Shown here: positions 36,401 to 44,230 of the stretch, in pieces
How the letters are laid out: each line of letters begins with the position of its first letter
Position numbering within the stretch: the stretch's first letter is position 1
Assembly (NCBI GenBank): GCA_022701275.1
Contig: CP031740.1
Coordinates: forward strand, 1,995,001 to 2,059,000
Length of the DNA stretch: 64,000 nt
DNA from: Microcoleus vaginatus PCC 9802
Lineage (GTDB): Bacteria; Cyanobacteriota; Cyanobacteriia; Cyanobacteriales; Microcoleaceae
Reading direction: 5' to 3'
Translations under genes and position numbers: made by a program
The notes under the pieces: generated by a model
Told to the model about the DNA's origin: nothing
Seen by the model: the letters and a program-made list of their open reading frames with translations, nothing else
The model's database searches: none

Positions 36401-37469
36401 GGTTGGGATTGAACATGAACCCGAATATGGCGGGATCGTTGACATCGGTATAAGCTGTTCCAGTTGTATCAGTGTTCCCATCCATTCCGTCGATCAGATA
36501 GTAACTGGACGATGTTTCGGTAAAGTCATTAAGCCAGTCGGTAACAGTGGCTGTGCCTGTCTCAGTAGTGCCATCGCTATAGTTAAATGTCACCTGCACC
36601 CCAGCGTCGCCATTTGTACTGGTGGCGAACAGGTGGATTTCTGAATACTGGTTGGGCGTAACTGCGAAGGTAAAGGATGTGTCGTTAGTGGTCAGGACTT
36701 TGGCGTTGTTGCCGTTATTGGTGTTGTTGTAGCCTAGCTGAACATCGGGATGGTACGCATTCGTGGCGAAAAAGCCGTTGTCGGGTAAACCGTTCCCATT
36801 AGCACCCGCTGTAAATGTGGCAAAGGACTGAGTTATTAGGGTCCCCCCCGAGGAATCCAGTCCGCTCTGTGTGGTGTCTGTGACTCCTCCCGTGTAGTTG
36901 ATAATGACATCGCGATCGAATACTGATGTGAGATCAAATTGAACGGGTGAGGCTAAAACATCGGCATAGGTTGCCCTTGCTTCGCTGGACAACGCAAGGG
37001 AAGTTTCAATTGAACCGGTGATTTTTTCTAATTCCCAGTCGCCACCTAGTGCTGTATTCCCCGTCTTGTCGGTGGATGCTGCCACATCCGCCCCGGTTAT
37101 TTCACTCAGGCGCTTTACGAAGTTTTCTCCAACTTCTCCGGCTGCTACATCGCAGCCATAAAGTAGGATATCGCCATTTGCTGTCAGGGCATTTCCCCAC
37201 TGTTTTAGCTGAGTGCTGAAAGTTTCTAGGTTATTGTCATTGAGTACGTCAGCACCGAGTTTTAAACTGCCTTCGCTACCGTGAGAAACTATATGAACTG
37301 CTTCAATATCTTTTTGATGTGCCAAGGTGTTAGTAATTTGGTCGATCGCGCTGGAATTTTCATTTAAAATCACAACTTGAGCGGGATCGATGCCTTGGAT
37401 CAGGCTTTCATAATCTTGTACAGAGGAGTCAACGAAAATAATTTGCTTGTTCATGGTTGGTACGTTCAT
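30459..37469 (-). CDS. Giant DUF4347 / Ig-like / RTX calcium-binding protein
   Basis: About 2,336 residues. The N-terminal ~165 residues are a DUF4347 domain with HIVSHGSEGSLKLG (His ~63) and LLYGCDVAAGEVG (Cys ~106). Residues ~380-850 hold four SbsA/Big_5 Ig-like repeats of ~116 residues that are almost identical. A long middle region has several EF-hand-like loops (DQNKDGQVNIIEVG, DTNFNGTQDEDEP, DRNANGQLDKADG). Near the C-terminus are RTX nonapeptides (GGDGKDVLYGGQGNDVL), marking calcium-dependent folding and type I secretion. It is probably a secreted or surface adhesin. I chose the ATG at 37469 because an aaggg lies 12 nt upstream; the GTG at 37481 overlaps that site. No HlyB/HlyD pair is adjacent. 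Confidence 0.85.
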   Translation of the reverse strand: MNVPTMNKQIIFVDSSVQDYESLIQGIDPAQVVILNENSSAIDQITNTLAHQKDIEAVHIVSHGSEGSLKLGADVLNDNNLETFSTQLKQWGNALTANGDILLYGCDVAAGEVGENFVKRLSEITGADVAASTDKTGNTALGGDWELEKITGSIETSLALSSEARATYADVLASPVQFDLTSVFDRDVIINYTGGVTDTTQSGLDSSGGTLITQSFATFTAGANGNGLPDNGFFATNAYHPDVQLGYNNTNNGNNAKVLTTNDTSFTFAVTPNQYSEIHLFATSTNGDAGVQVTFNYSDGTTETGTATVTDWLNDFTETSSSYYLIDGMDGNTDTTGTAYTDVNDPAIFGFMFNPNPAKTLQSITVSKTSGTTVDNYLGVFGATGVLETTPPTATTFTPADNATNVAVAANLVVNLSEAVQKGTGNIVIKKVSDNSVVETIDVTSANVTVTDSSVTINPVADLGPSTDYYVEIAAGAIQDLAGNNYAGTTGATAWNFTTDIATDTTPPTATTFTPADNATNVAVAANLVVNLSEAVQKGTGNIVIKKVSDNSVVETIDVTSANVTVTDSSVTINPVADLGPSTDYYLEIAAGAIQDLAGNNYAGTTGATAWNFTTDSATDSATDTTPPTAATFTPADNATNVAVAANLVVNLSEAVQKGTGNIVIKKVSDNSVVETIDVTSANVTVTGSSVTINPVADLGPSTDYYVEIAAGAIQDLAGNNYAGTTGATAWNFTTDSATDSATDTTPPTAATFTPADNATNVAVAANLVVNLSEAVQKGTGNIVIKKVSDNSVVETIDVTSANVTVTDSSVTINPVADLGPSTDYYVEIATGAIQDLAGNNYAGTTGATAWNFTTESANVVLDSSTINKGFADGLSKLVGEFDSFVQDNLKAGVPVFGNKLTTLIPNGFFAGLKDKLVTGLTSNPSEDSNIVFEKSLRGDYPDIKVTNNSKGDDTLYTLSFSKSYNGNVPLEADLGLPGLGIKSSGNGEGSGKYDITLGLGYNKTNGFFFDTGSTGVKLAASAGLDGFNAKGELGLFQLDLQDDSKSPTKVEAKLDLELLDPGQGAEKDGRLTLDELKKTPKNQIINPTFSAEGNLGLSAVTSIQGNAAIPSFNFDLNGSFPLLSYKNGQWSGPQTPKLAFKNMQLDLGTFANQFIKPVVTKMAEVVKPIQPIAKALTTDIKPLSKFEKIRNVFDQNKDGQVNIIEVGSVLTKTPVNTKFVDGINKIVKASDIVSQMAANEGNIKIDFGDYELTGFDGMNKDSKPNVNNAKPVTVAPSAKDQANKSSGKTKSLMDTLNSMEGLQIPILNDPKTVLSMLLGEKTDVTLVSYQVPNLSYNWNIKKDFPIYSLAGFGINGEVGATFNAEGNLGFGFDTQGLFDWKKSGFNLGDAAKVLDGFYVSDRQNADGTGSDVNEIKLNGKILVGANVNLFAAKAGINGGLSANAKVDLIDVGEGTPTDNFDFGTVGDLKKLVQDSVSDAANKLFPNNFTGIKAVKKIFDEDANIGNLVDKLKPLKGSVKDRSTQVDQAVSEVINAAKPRIESLRKEASFTTDYPTNEQIDAFLPLLSTSIANNKESNVIGTGDGKLRVSEMFSRPVLDSFEINGDISAFLSAYAKAGKGPFSVEWNDNLATYKLADFRIGSGNVKKSRAIDGYMAASNVFLDTNFNGTQDEDEPSSVTNSDGSFELEYDLAKYDRNANGQLDKADGQIIVSGGFDYSTGLPLDIPLVSTPEASVVTPLTTLIAKAADSPEKDLVTITNKVKTNLGLPTGVDINTFDPLEAIAKKNPDGLKVFSEMVQVQNTIVNAAQFLDVKSNLSKEQLGVTVEEIIAEQIVNGEEFDLSKAETVAKVLNEAISTVAVQEPTLNREQLNNVVTTVSQAMATSNDVADDIGDDLVDNGVALSLEAGTLDINELQTVSFSLGDVKLEDLVNGTKTPEEFLADNTEAEIKERMDEAKAVSDPSDAAEPEKVESKDIKSTEIDPLEEALEDANLNVTLEDLPELSFLNDDGNLITQEAWKDSLDDSKELAELFEDQSGNSITEEKLIDLIYGSEEPTTTNPTPNNEQPLLPSLASESSTNTSTSADNLGIIAINKPELEAMGKGNLTGLPNNQALEERYLLTDEDDTTIPGEASGKKVYALSGNDSLTGTVSKDVIFANQGADQIDGGGGDDDIYGGKGSDKISATTGNNLLSGNNDNDYLTGGDGKDVLYGGQGNDVLIGNGGDDILTGDKGYDVLYGGAGNDVFALSVSDNNPTDVKSADQILDWQVGDWIDLPEGVTFDQLQFESVNIQLLEFQSVDIKLDNASPVMSTALKLGENYLGVVYGVDRTALTSNSFL
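34908..36310. repeat. Four ~360-bp near-identical repeats in the RTX gene
   Basis: Units of 360, 360, 348 and ~320 bp encode the Ig-like domains and differ at only a few bases. The 12-bp difference comes from one lost copy of agtggcactatc in the linker. The identity points to recent duplication or gene conversion. Confidence 0.9.
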
Positions 37470-37537
37470 AATTACTGACACCCTTGATCTCTATCGTTTA
37501 CATCCAAGTCTGGTCGTGGTTGAAACCCCCGCCTCGT

Positions 37538-37562
37538 TTAAGTCCTCGCTATGAGGACTTAA
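37538..37562. repeat. Hairpin ttaagtcctc / gaggacttaa
   Basis: A perfect 10-bp stem with a 5-nt loop lies between the RTX gene and the sulfotransferase pseudogene. The core resembles the dyad near 8431-8450. Confidence 0.6.
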
Positions 37563-37584
37563 GAATTTATTAGTTCTATTTCTT

Positions 37585-38082
37585 AAATAAATCTGGCGGT
37601 AAAATTGTTAGCTCGTTCCGCTGGAGCATTAAATAACCTGGAAACATCAAAGGCGTTACCGCGAAGTAGTAGCTCGATTGCTCTCCATAATCGAAGCGAG
37701 GTTTCCGATCGAGAAAATCGCTTTGGTTTCGGGAAATAGTTCCAGGATTAATGACAGTTTGCTGCATCACAGGCGATTGGTGTCGCCGATCACTTCTTTT
37801 TCAGCTTGCGGCTGGTAGTAAGCCGCAAAGATACTCATAATCAGCGTCGGTTTTAGTTCAGGGGAAATAAACACGGAACACTGATTGTTTTGGGTCATGG
37901 CGGACAACATTCGATCGACTCAACCCCCGACGGGGGAGGTCATGGCAGCGTGAAATCGCGGATTTTGCCGGAGTAATGCTGCCAGTAAAGTAGAGCCCGA
38001 TCGGAGTAGTCCTGATATGAAGCAGGCTTTGACTGACCTCGCGTGGGAATGGGTTTATATAACTTCCCTGTCACTTAACCAT
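37585..38082 (-). pseudogene. Sulfotransferase pseudogene, several frameshifts and a stop
   Basis: Reading leftward, the frame ACFISGLLRSGSTLLAALL then RQNPRFHAAMTSPVGG shows the PAPS-binding P-loop (SGxxRSGST) of a sulfotransferase. A TGA at 37920-37922 interrupts it; the same frame continues as VDRMLSAMTQNNQ and SVFISPELK to VIGDTNR. After a frameshift near 37768, SKLSLILELFPETKAIFS follows, then another shift to GNAFDVSRLFNAPAERAN. The order matches intact bacterial sulfotransferases, but the C-terminal half is missing. An aggagg (38085-38090) still precedes it. Short ORFs of 44, 47 and 63 residues in this stretch are by-products of the decay. Confidence 0.75.
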
Positions 38083-38319
38083 ATCCTCCTAAAGACATAT
38101 CTTTTATAGTAGATTTTTATTTAACAGTTCGCAACACAACAATATCCAGATTTACGAAATCTTTACAATCTAGACATCGTGGGTTGACTTTTTCTATCTC
38201 TATAATTGCTTCCGGCCTCTGCCTTTATAAGTCGAAAAAGTTGGCTCTTTGCCATGATTACAGAATTAGTTTGGAACTTTGACCGCAGATGGTGGGGGAT
38301 ATACGCAGATGGATGCAGA
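38083..38319. other. Intergenic stretch before the ABC exporter end
   Basis: It is A+T-rich, with TATAAA-like boxes near 38100 and 38225 that may be relic promoters of the decayed sulfotransferase. No gene is recognised. Confidence 0.4.
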
Positions 38320-39219
38320 TTAGGATACAGTTTGTTTAGTCACTTCTACATAAATATGTTCTAATCGCACCGGATACCGAGCGATTGAGTCAATAGAAAT
38401 CCCGTCGAACAGCAAAATAATCTCTTTTAATTCTAAACGTTCCGGCAGCCAAAAAGCTAAATCGCTACCGTAGCGGCGGGGGATGAAACTGTATTGTTTA
38501 GCGCGGGCGATGACTTCAGGTTCTTCGTCGGTTTTTACCACGATAATTTCTTGAGCCGGAATCAGTTTTTGCAACTCTTCTAAACTACCTTCAGCTACAA
38601 TACTGCCATTTTTCAAAATCCCGATTTTCTGACAAAGACGCTCAGCTTCATCCAACAAGTGAGTGGTCAGCAAAATTGTAATTCCTTCCGATTGCAATCG
38701 CTGAATTAACTCCCAAATTTCATAGCGAGCCTCAATATCTAAACCCGTTGTCGGTTCATCTAAAATTACTAATCTAGGTTGGTGCACCAATGCTACCGCA
38801 ATATTCAAACGGCGCTGCATTCCTCCGCTCAAAGTTTCCACGGGGCTTGTAGCTCTATCTGTCAAATTTACGGCTTTCAAACAGTGTCTTACTTGATAGC
38901 GCCGCTGCTTGCGCTCTAAGCCGTAAATTTGAGCAAAAAAGTTTAGGTTTTCCTCGCAGCTAAGGCTTTTGTAAAGCAAATTTTCTTGAGGCGCTACACC
39001 TATTAAGGATTTTGTAGAGTCAGAAACAGGTTCGCCATTAATATAAACTTGACCGCTGTCGGCATTTAACAAATTGCATAAAATATTGATAGTTGTAGTT
39101 TTGCCCGCCCCGTTGGGCCCGAGCAAACCGTAAATTTCTCCAGATTGAATGTGCAGTGTTAAATCTTTAAGCACTGAACGCTCGCCATAGGACTTATTTA
39201 GCTTTTCTATTTGCAGCAC
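38320..39219 (-). CDS. ABC exporter ATP-binding protein (DrrA/NatA-like)
   Basis: A 299-residue ATPase with Walker A GPNGAGKTTT (~35), ABC signature LSGGMQRR (~135), Walker B LVILDEPTTGLD and the H-loop His in LLTTHLLDEA. The ~80-residue C-terminal extension after the core is typical of the CcmA/DrrA exporter class. The permease gene is 125 bp upstream on the same strand, so the two likely form an ABC-2 exporter. The substrate cannot be read from sequence. Confidence 0.9.
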   Translation of the reverse strand: MLQIEKLNKSYGERSVLKDLTLHIQSGEIYGLLGPNGAGKTTTINILCNLLNADSGQVYINGEPVSDSTKSLIGVAPQENLLYKSLSCEENLNFFAQIYGLERKQRRYQVRHCLKAVNLTDRATSPVETLSGGMQRRLNIAVALVHQPRLVILDEPTTGLDIEARYEIWELIQRLQSEGITILLTTHLLDEAERLCQKIGILKNGSIVAEGSLEELQKLIPAQEIIVVKTDEEPEVIARAKQYSFIPRRYGSDLAFWLPERLELKEIILLFDGISIDSIARYPVRLEHIYVEVTKQTVS

Positions 39220-39344
39220 TGCTTTAATTCTCCGTATTATTTTATATATTTACGGTTGTTTCTAAACGATTAAACCGCAGAGAGCGCAGAGGGCGCTGAG
39301 TCAGAGAAGAGATAGATGAATAATTCCGACATAATGAGATAGTT

Positions 39345-40118
39345 TTAAAGTCTTCTTTCTACTCTCAGCATCCTGCGGTAAGAAAGCCATCCACCTGCAA
39401 TCATGGCAATAGAAAATATGAATAAATACCAAAAGTGTTCGGAAATATCAGCCAAATCTTTGCCGTCAGCCCACACGCCCATCAGCGCTTCGTTCATGTG
39501 ATAAATTGGATTGTACTGGGCGAGTTCCAGCAGACTTTGGGGAAAGAGCGAAGTAGGCAAAAATGCGCCTCCTAAAATCAACAAAGGAACGCCGAAAGCT
39601 GCTACTAGGGAGTTGACATCTTCAGTGCGCCTAGCAAACTGGGTGCCAAGAATAAAGCCTACACCTACATAAGATACAATACTGAGCAGAATAATCGCAC
39701 ATCCTAACAGGATAGATCCTTGAAATTGTGCCCCTAAACAAGAGGCGATCGTGTATACTAAAATTACCTGACCGATGCCGATGCAACTATGAGCCAGGAA
39801 AATTCCTAAAAAGTAGGAAGTGCCGCTCAGCGGCGAAATAAACAAGCGTTTGAGGGTATGCTGTTCTCGCTCTGCTACTACTGTTGCTACGCTACCACCG
39901 AGACAGCTAAAAAATAAAGCTGCTCCTACTAAGCTTGCAGGTGCAGCAACTTCAAAGGCTTTTGCTGTGCTGAGATTAGCGCGTTCTTTTAAAATTAAAC
40001 CGTTAATTAGCAAGATAGAAACTGGAAAAATACTCCACAATACTAAGCTGCGTCGCCGCCTCCCCAATTCAATTAAAATCCGCTGTGCTACTGCGAGCGT
40101 TTCGTACCAGTATTTCAT
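39345..40118 (-). CDS. ABC-2 type exporter permease
   Basis: A 257-residue membrane protein with six predicted helices (e.g. SLVLWSIFPVSILLINGLIL, AALFFSCLGGSVATVVAE, LLILGGAFLPTSLFPQSL) and the ABC-2 motif EREQHTLKRLFISPLSGTSYF. I set the start at MKYWYETLAVAQRI; the in-frame extension to 40166 begins in repeat-like DNA. It pairs with the downstream DrrA-like ATPase. Confidence 0.85.
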   Translation of the reverse strand: MKYWYETLAVAQRILIELGRRRRSLVLWSIFPVSILLINGLILKERANLSTAKAFEVAAPASLVGAALFFSCLGGSVATVVAEREQHTLKRLFISPLSGTSYFLGIFLAHSCIGIGQVILVYTIASCLGAQFQGSILLGCAIILLSIVSYVGVGFILGTQFARRTEDVNSLVAAFGVPLLILGGAFLPTSLFPQSLLELAQYNPIYHMNEALMGVWADGKDLADISEHFWYLFIFSIAMIAGGWLSYRRMLRVERRL

Positions 40119-40208
40119 AGCAAATATATTAGTATTGTTAGAATTGGGAATTGGCGATCGCGCCACCGGATATCATACCATAGAGGTGCAAATAAGTTTA
40201 ACTCTCAA

Positions 40209-40233
40209 TAAAAAACCCGCCGACGCGGGTTTT
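40209..40233 (-). terminator. Rho-independent terminator
   Basis: aaaacccgc (40212-40220) and gcgggtttt (40225-40233) form a 9-bp stem with a 4-nt loop. On the minus strand a T run follows, so it most likely ends the leftward transcript of the gene at 40369-41412. Confidence 0.8.
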
Positions 40234-40368
40234 GTGATTTTAGGGGGATAGGTTTTAACACCAGTAAAAAAAAGCATGGAACTGTAACAAATTCCAAATC
40301 CATATCTAATCAGCTATTCCCTATCTAAAATCGAAAATCGTATAACTTATCGCTCTCTGTCGCTGCTG

Positions 40369-41412
40369 TCAATTAATACTAAAGTTCTTACCTCTGTAGC
40401 ATCCTTGAAAAGAAGCTAAACTGGTGCGGTTTCTCTGTTCCAATTTAGTCACCAGGGAGGAAGTATTGGAACTCCCAGGGGTAGCATCCCACTTGTAGAT
40501 AAAGTCGCCGAGATTGTCTCCGGTTTCTTCGTAGCTGTGCTCTTCTACCGGAATTCCCGAAACTCCTGAAACAGTTTGGTTGTGGTATCCGTTAACGATG
40601 ATTTTTTCGATAACTGCGCCCGGTTCTGCGGTAATGTTCCATTGCACCGGTTCGTAGGCTGAAAGCGCGAGAATTATTGGCTTGTTTCGGCGTTCTACTT
40701 TGACTTCGATCGCACTTTTTGATAAATCTCGGTTCTTGTGATCCGCATTGGCTTCGTAAACGCCTATTAAATGAAGTTCTTTGTTTCCGCTTGAGGAACC
40801 GATATAAGCTGAAAAATCGTCGGAACCGCCAAGCCCGCAGGTGGCGCCAGAACTAATTGGGGAAATAAAAGCTGTTTTTTGGGCTAGTTTCTGCTGCACC
40901 GTTGGCACTACCCACAATCCGGTTCCGATGCCTAAAGCACCTATCAAAGCGGCGGCGATACCGAACGGAAGGGCATTTGTCAGGTGGCGAACAACTGGTT
41001 TTGCTGTTAGTTGAGATAGGGTTTGCTGCCAATTTTCACCAGTTTCTTGATCGGCATTCCCGCCATCGAGACAGGCCAATAAACCTAAACTTTCCGGCTG
41101 TTCGAGCAGACTTTGAACAGTTTTCCCTTCGCCGACGTAGAGATTTCTAGTTGATGTGTCTAAAAGCAGCCAGTAGCGATCGCCCTCGCCGAGGTTGTAC
41201 TCTTGTAGCGCAGGATCGACTAAATCGTGCTGCAAAAACACCAGCCAAGCCATATTATTGCCAGTGCCGACTGTTTTGCCGTCGCTGGAAATAAGTTGGT
41301 CGATGTCGGGCTCCCAGCGCCAAGCTACCCAGCGACTATCTCCTCGATAGCCGAGGGATTTTTCTAGTTGCGGATGAGCGGTTATTTCTAAGCGTTGAAC
41401 TAAGTTTGACAC
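40369..41412 (-). CDS. Unknown single-TM protein
   Basis: A 347-residue protein I do not recognise by name. Residues 1-145 form a soluble domain rich in Trp (WVAWRWEPDIDQLI, RYWLLLDTSTRNLYVGEG). One membrane helix lies at ~148-170 (LPFGIAAALIGALGIGTGLWVV). Residues ~190-347 look like a beta-rich extracytoplasmic domain: LHLIGVYEAN, ILALSAYEPVQWNITAEPGAVIEKI and VNGYHNQTVSG. The layout suggests a cytoplasmic/periplasmic linker protein. It is followed by a clear terminator and probably monocistronic. Confidence 0.7.
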   Translation of the reverse strand: MSNLVQRLEITAHPQLEKSLGYRGDSRWVAWRWEPDIDQLISSDGKTVGTGNNMAWLVFLQHDLVDPALQEYNLGEGDRYWLLLDTSTRNLYVGEGKTVQSLLEQPESLGLLACLDGGNADQETGENWQQTLSQLTAKPVVRHLTNALPFGIAAALIGALGIGTGLWVVPTVQQKLAQKTAFISPISSGATCGLGGSDDFSAYIGSSSGNKELHLIGVYEANADHKNRDLSKSAIEVKVERRNKPIILALSAYEPVQWNITAEPGAVIEKIIVNGYHNQTVSGVSGIPVEEHSYEETGDNLGDFIYKWDATPGSSNTSSLVTKLEQRNRTSLASFQGCYRGKNFSIN

Positions 41413-41918
41413 TAGATGTCCTCCTCAAGTGCGATCGGGTCTAGAGCAATTTTGTTCCAATTTATTAAAACAAATATTTTGCTCATGAAGAGCCTCCGAA
41501 TAATCGGGTTAATTTTGTCTGGCTAATGTTATCAGCCGGTACTTTCCAAACCACACGGGCTTAACAAAAATATGCCTGTTGAATGGTTTAGCTTGAGAAC
41601 TTGGAGCTGGCGAGCACCCGCCTGGTAATAACTTTAACCTTTGCTGATAGCTCATCCTGTTACGGATTAAAGCTGGCTGTCTCTCACTGCTTCTACCTGG
41701 TTGTCCAGTTTTGAAAGAGTGCTTGGTCGATAGCGTCTACAAGTTCTTAGCTTAACTTTTATTTCGTTACTCTGCTATCAAATATGCCGATCGCACCTGA
41801 CATCAATATTACGCAGGCAAATAAATATTCCGGCTTTCTCGCGGGTGAACAATCCCTAAAAAAGAGACGGTTTCAGAGAAACCCGGTTTCTGTGATGAAA
41901 GTTCTGACACTTCGCCTA
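41413..41918. other. Gene-free region
   Basis: About 500 bp without a recognised gene or RNA. A gagacggtttcagagaaacccggtttctgtg tract near 41868 carries the aaacccggtttct repeat core just downstream of the leftward Asn/Pro-repeat gene and may act as its terminator. Confidence 0.45.
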
Positions 41919-42788
41919 TTACTGGCGGGGGCCATCAATCGCATCTCTAGTCGGTGCCACACCTCCAGGGCCAAAGGAACTCGGTGGGACTCTCGGAAGA
42001 TTGAGATTGCGATTCGGAACTAAATCGCTGTTGCTGTCGCCAGTAGTTCCACCCGTGGGAGACGCACTATTATTGGGACTGGTACTCGGCGAAGTTCCCG
42101 GATTGAGATTGTTCTGATTGGTATTGGGCGAAGTTCCCGGATTGGCATTATTGGGAGTAATATAGGGCGAACTTCCCGGATTGAGATTATTCTGATTGGT
42201 ATTGGGCGAAGTTCCCGGATTGGCATTATTGGGAGTGGTATAGGGCGCACTTCCCGGATTGAGATTATTGGGATTAGTATTCGGCGAAGTCCCCGGATTG
42301 GCATTATTCTGATTAGTATTCGGCGAAGTCCCCGGATTGGCATTATTCTGATTAGTATTCGGCGCAGTTCCCGGATTCTGATTATTCTGATTGGTATTCG
42401 GCGCAGTTCCCGGATTCTGATTATTCTGATTGTTGGGATTTGCCGTGCCTGTTGGAGTAGTTATCGGGGTGCCGCTACCATCTCTGGTGATGGCGTTGGG
42501 GTTCGGGGGAGCAGGCGGAGCACCTCCATTGCGGTTATTTGCAGGAGCATTGGCGGGGTTGCCCGCAACCGGAGCAGTGTTTTGGGGAGCAGCATTGCTG
42601 CCGCACAAGCTGACTAAATCAAAAGTTGTGCCGCCTCGGGTTTCGATGAAGCAAACCGGCACATTTACTTGGGGGTTTGAGGCTCTAGGAAAATCGGCTG
42701 TTCCCGGCATGGGACGGCTAAAGACAGCTTCAGCCATCAGTGGGGTCAAGGCCGCCGATAGAGCGGCGATTGTTCGCAATAATCTCAT
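41919..42788 (-). CDS. Secreted Asn/Pro/Thr repeat protein
   Basis: A 289-residue protein with a signal peptide (LLRTIAALSAALTPLMAEA). A short Cys-containing N-terminal segment (NVPVCFIETRGGTTFDLVSLCG) follows, with two cysteines that may pair. Residues ~110-240 are about nine tandem 14-15-residue repeats of the type NPGTSPNTNQNNAN. The tail is Pro/Gly-rich. Such low-complexity Asn/Pro proteins are likely exported and extended; no enzymatic function is visible. The repeats are also conserved at DNA level (about 42080-42440), which implies copy-number instability. Confidence 0.75.
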   Translation of the reverse strand: MRLLRTIAALSAALTPLMAEAVFSRPMPGTADFPRASNPQVNVPVCFIETRGGTTFDLVSLCGSNAAPQNTAPVAGNPANAPANNRNGGAPPAPPNPNAITRDGSGTPITTPTGTANPNNQNNQNPGTAPNTNQNNQNPGTAPNTNQNNANPGTSPNTNQNNANPGTSPNTNPNNLNPGSAPYTTPNNANPGTSPNTNQNNLNPGSSPYITPNNANPGTSPNTNQNNLNPGTSPSTSPNNSASPTGGTTGDSNSDLVPNRNLNLPRVPPSSFGPGGVAPTRDAIDGPRQ

Positions 42789-42851
42789 CAGCGTTTCCTC
42801 AAATGTATAATTTTATTTTCTCCAGTATTGCCCATAAATTGCCAAGTGTCG

Positions 42852-42971
42852 TCACTCTAAAAGCCGATCGAGCTTTTTGACAACTGCTTCTACAGGGCCA
42901 CCGCTGGCTGCAACATCTCGCGAACGCAGAAAGTACAGGTAGAAAAAGCCTAGAGTGCCACAGTCGCACAT
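42852..42971 (-). CDS. Possible small CxC protein downstream of the ABC permease
   Basis: A 39-residue ORF beginning MCDCGTLGFFYLYFLRSRDV and ending VVKKLDRLLE starts 25 nt after the permease stop. An aagg lies 10 nt upstream of the ATG. The frame stays open upstream to a TTG at 43019 inside the permease end, giving 55 residues. It has a CxC motif, an aromatic helix and an amphipathic C-terminal helix. The composition looks protein-like, but there is no recognised family. Confidence 0.4.
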   Translation of the reverse strand: MCDCGTLGFFYLYFLRSRDVAASGGPVEAVVKKLDRLLE

Positions 42972-42996
42972 CCGTTGGCCTTGTTCCTTGATATTT

Positions 42997-44022
42997 TTAG
43001 TAGCGAATTCGCGGGTCAATGTAAGCATTCAAAATATCAATTACAATGCTGGCCATTACGACAATTGCCGCAAAAAACACCACAATACCTTGAACAGTTG
43101 GATAATCCCGCAAGCTAATTGCTTCGTAAAGGCGATTTGCTAACCCCGGCCAAGAAAAAGTAACCTCTGTTAAAATAGCGCCGCCCAACAGTGCAGCAAA
43201 AGTCAATCCTAAGATAGTAATCACCGGAATTAGCGCATTTTTCAGAGCGTGAGCCCATAAAATCTGCACTTCTGGAATGCCTCTGGCTCTAGCTGCTTCG
43301 ACATAATCTGCTTGCAAAGTTTGCTTGAGATTCACTCTGACAATGCGCTCGAAAATGCCGCTCAAAAGAATCCCCAACGTCAAACTCGGAAGTGCCAAAT
43401 AATGCAAAGATGTGAGAAACTGACCAGGGTTAGCGCTCAGGAGACTGTCAATCGTGTAGAGTCCTGTGTAGCCTTCGGGGGCCGGGAATGTCACGGGAAA
43501 GCGAGTTCCCAAGGGAAACCATCCCAACTGCACTGCGAAAATCAATTGCAAAACCATACCAGCCCAAAAAGCGGGCAGCGAGTAAGTGATAATGCCAAAC
43601 AAACGGCCGACAGCATCGAAAATTGTGTTGGGGCGGGATGCTGCTAAGGAACCGATACTGATGCCGACAATTAAAGCTATGGCCATGCTACAAACTGCTA
43701 ATTCCACTGTAGCGGGGAAATAATCTCCGATAATTTGCCACACGGTTTGTCCGCGAGTGGTGATGGAGGTTCCCAAGTCGAAGCTCAACAAGTCTTTTAT
43801 GTATTTGAGATATTGCTGCCACAGCGGTGCGTCGAGGCCGAGTTGAGTTCGCATTGCTTCTTTGGCGGCTGCGGGAGCTCGTGAGCCGAGAATGGCATCT
43901 ATGGGGTCGCCCGGAGTGGCCCGCAGTAGCAAAAATACTGCTGTGGTGATTGTCCACAACATTAGCGGTGCGAGGAGCAAGCGGAGAAAAATATAAGATT
44001 GCAGGGCTTTGGAACGAGACAT
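42997..44022 (-). CDS. Peptide/nickel-type ABC permease, DppB-like
   Basis: A 341-residue permease with six membrane helices. The N-terminal LLRATPGDPIDAILG, DLGTSITTRGQTVWQII and the EAA-type loop ADYVEAARARGIPEVQILWAHALKNA are hallmarks of the DppB/OppB group. It should import oligopeptides or a similar substrate together with a DppC partner, ATPases and a binding protein. The DppC-like gene lies 4.7 kb to the right, separated by unrelated genes; ATPase and binding-protein genes are not in the window. Confidence 0.9.
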   Translation of the reverse strand: MSRSKALQSYIFLRLLLAPLMLWTITTAVFLLLRATPGDPIDAILGSRAPAAAKEAMRTQLGLDAPLWQQYLKYIKDLLSFDLGTSITTRGQTVWQIIGDYFPATVELAVCSMAIALIVGISIGSLAASRPNTIFDAVGRLFGIITYSLPAFWAGMVLQLIFAVQLGWFPLGTRFPVTFPAPEGYTGLYTIDSLLSANPGQFLTSLHYLALPSLTLGILLSGIFERIVRVNLKQTLQADYVEAARARGIPEVQILWAHALKNALIPVITILGLTFAALLGGAILTEVTFSWPGLANRLYEAISLRDYPTVQGIVVFFAAIVVMASIVIDILNAYIDPRIRY

Positions 44023-44230
44023 AATATTTGGGAATTGCCAATTGCGAAGTCATTAGTCATTAGCCAGATGTTGAAGGCATCAGGCAGATGGAAGATAGAA
44101 GCTCGAAGAAACAGATATTTTATATCTGCGACTTCCGTGCCACCAATCAGGGGAATTGGGAATTGCCAATAGACAGTTGAGTTAATTTTTGCGAAAAAGT
44201 CGATCGACTTTTTCGCAATTGCCGATTTTC

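Noticed and set aside
37576..38074. Three tandem leftward small ORFs (44, 47 and 63 residues) with a TGATG overlap
   Set aside because: Joining frames shows a continuous sulfotransferase-like sequence, so these are by-products of a decayed gene.
42020..42343. Leftward Ile/Arg/Pro-rich 107-residue ORF
   Set aside because: It is an alternate frame through the Asn/Pro repeat DNA.
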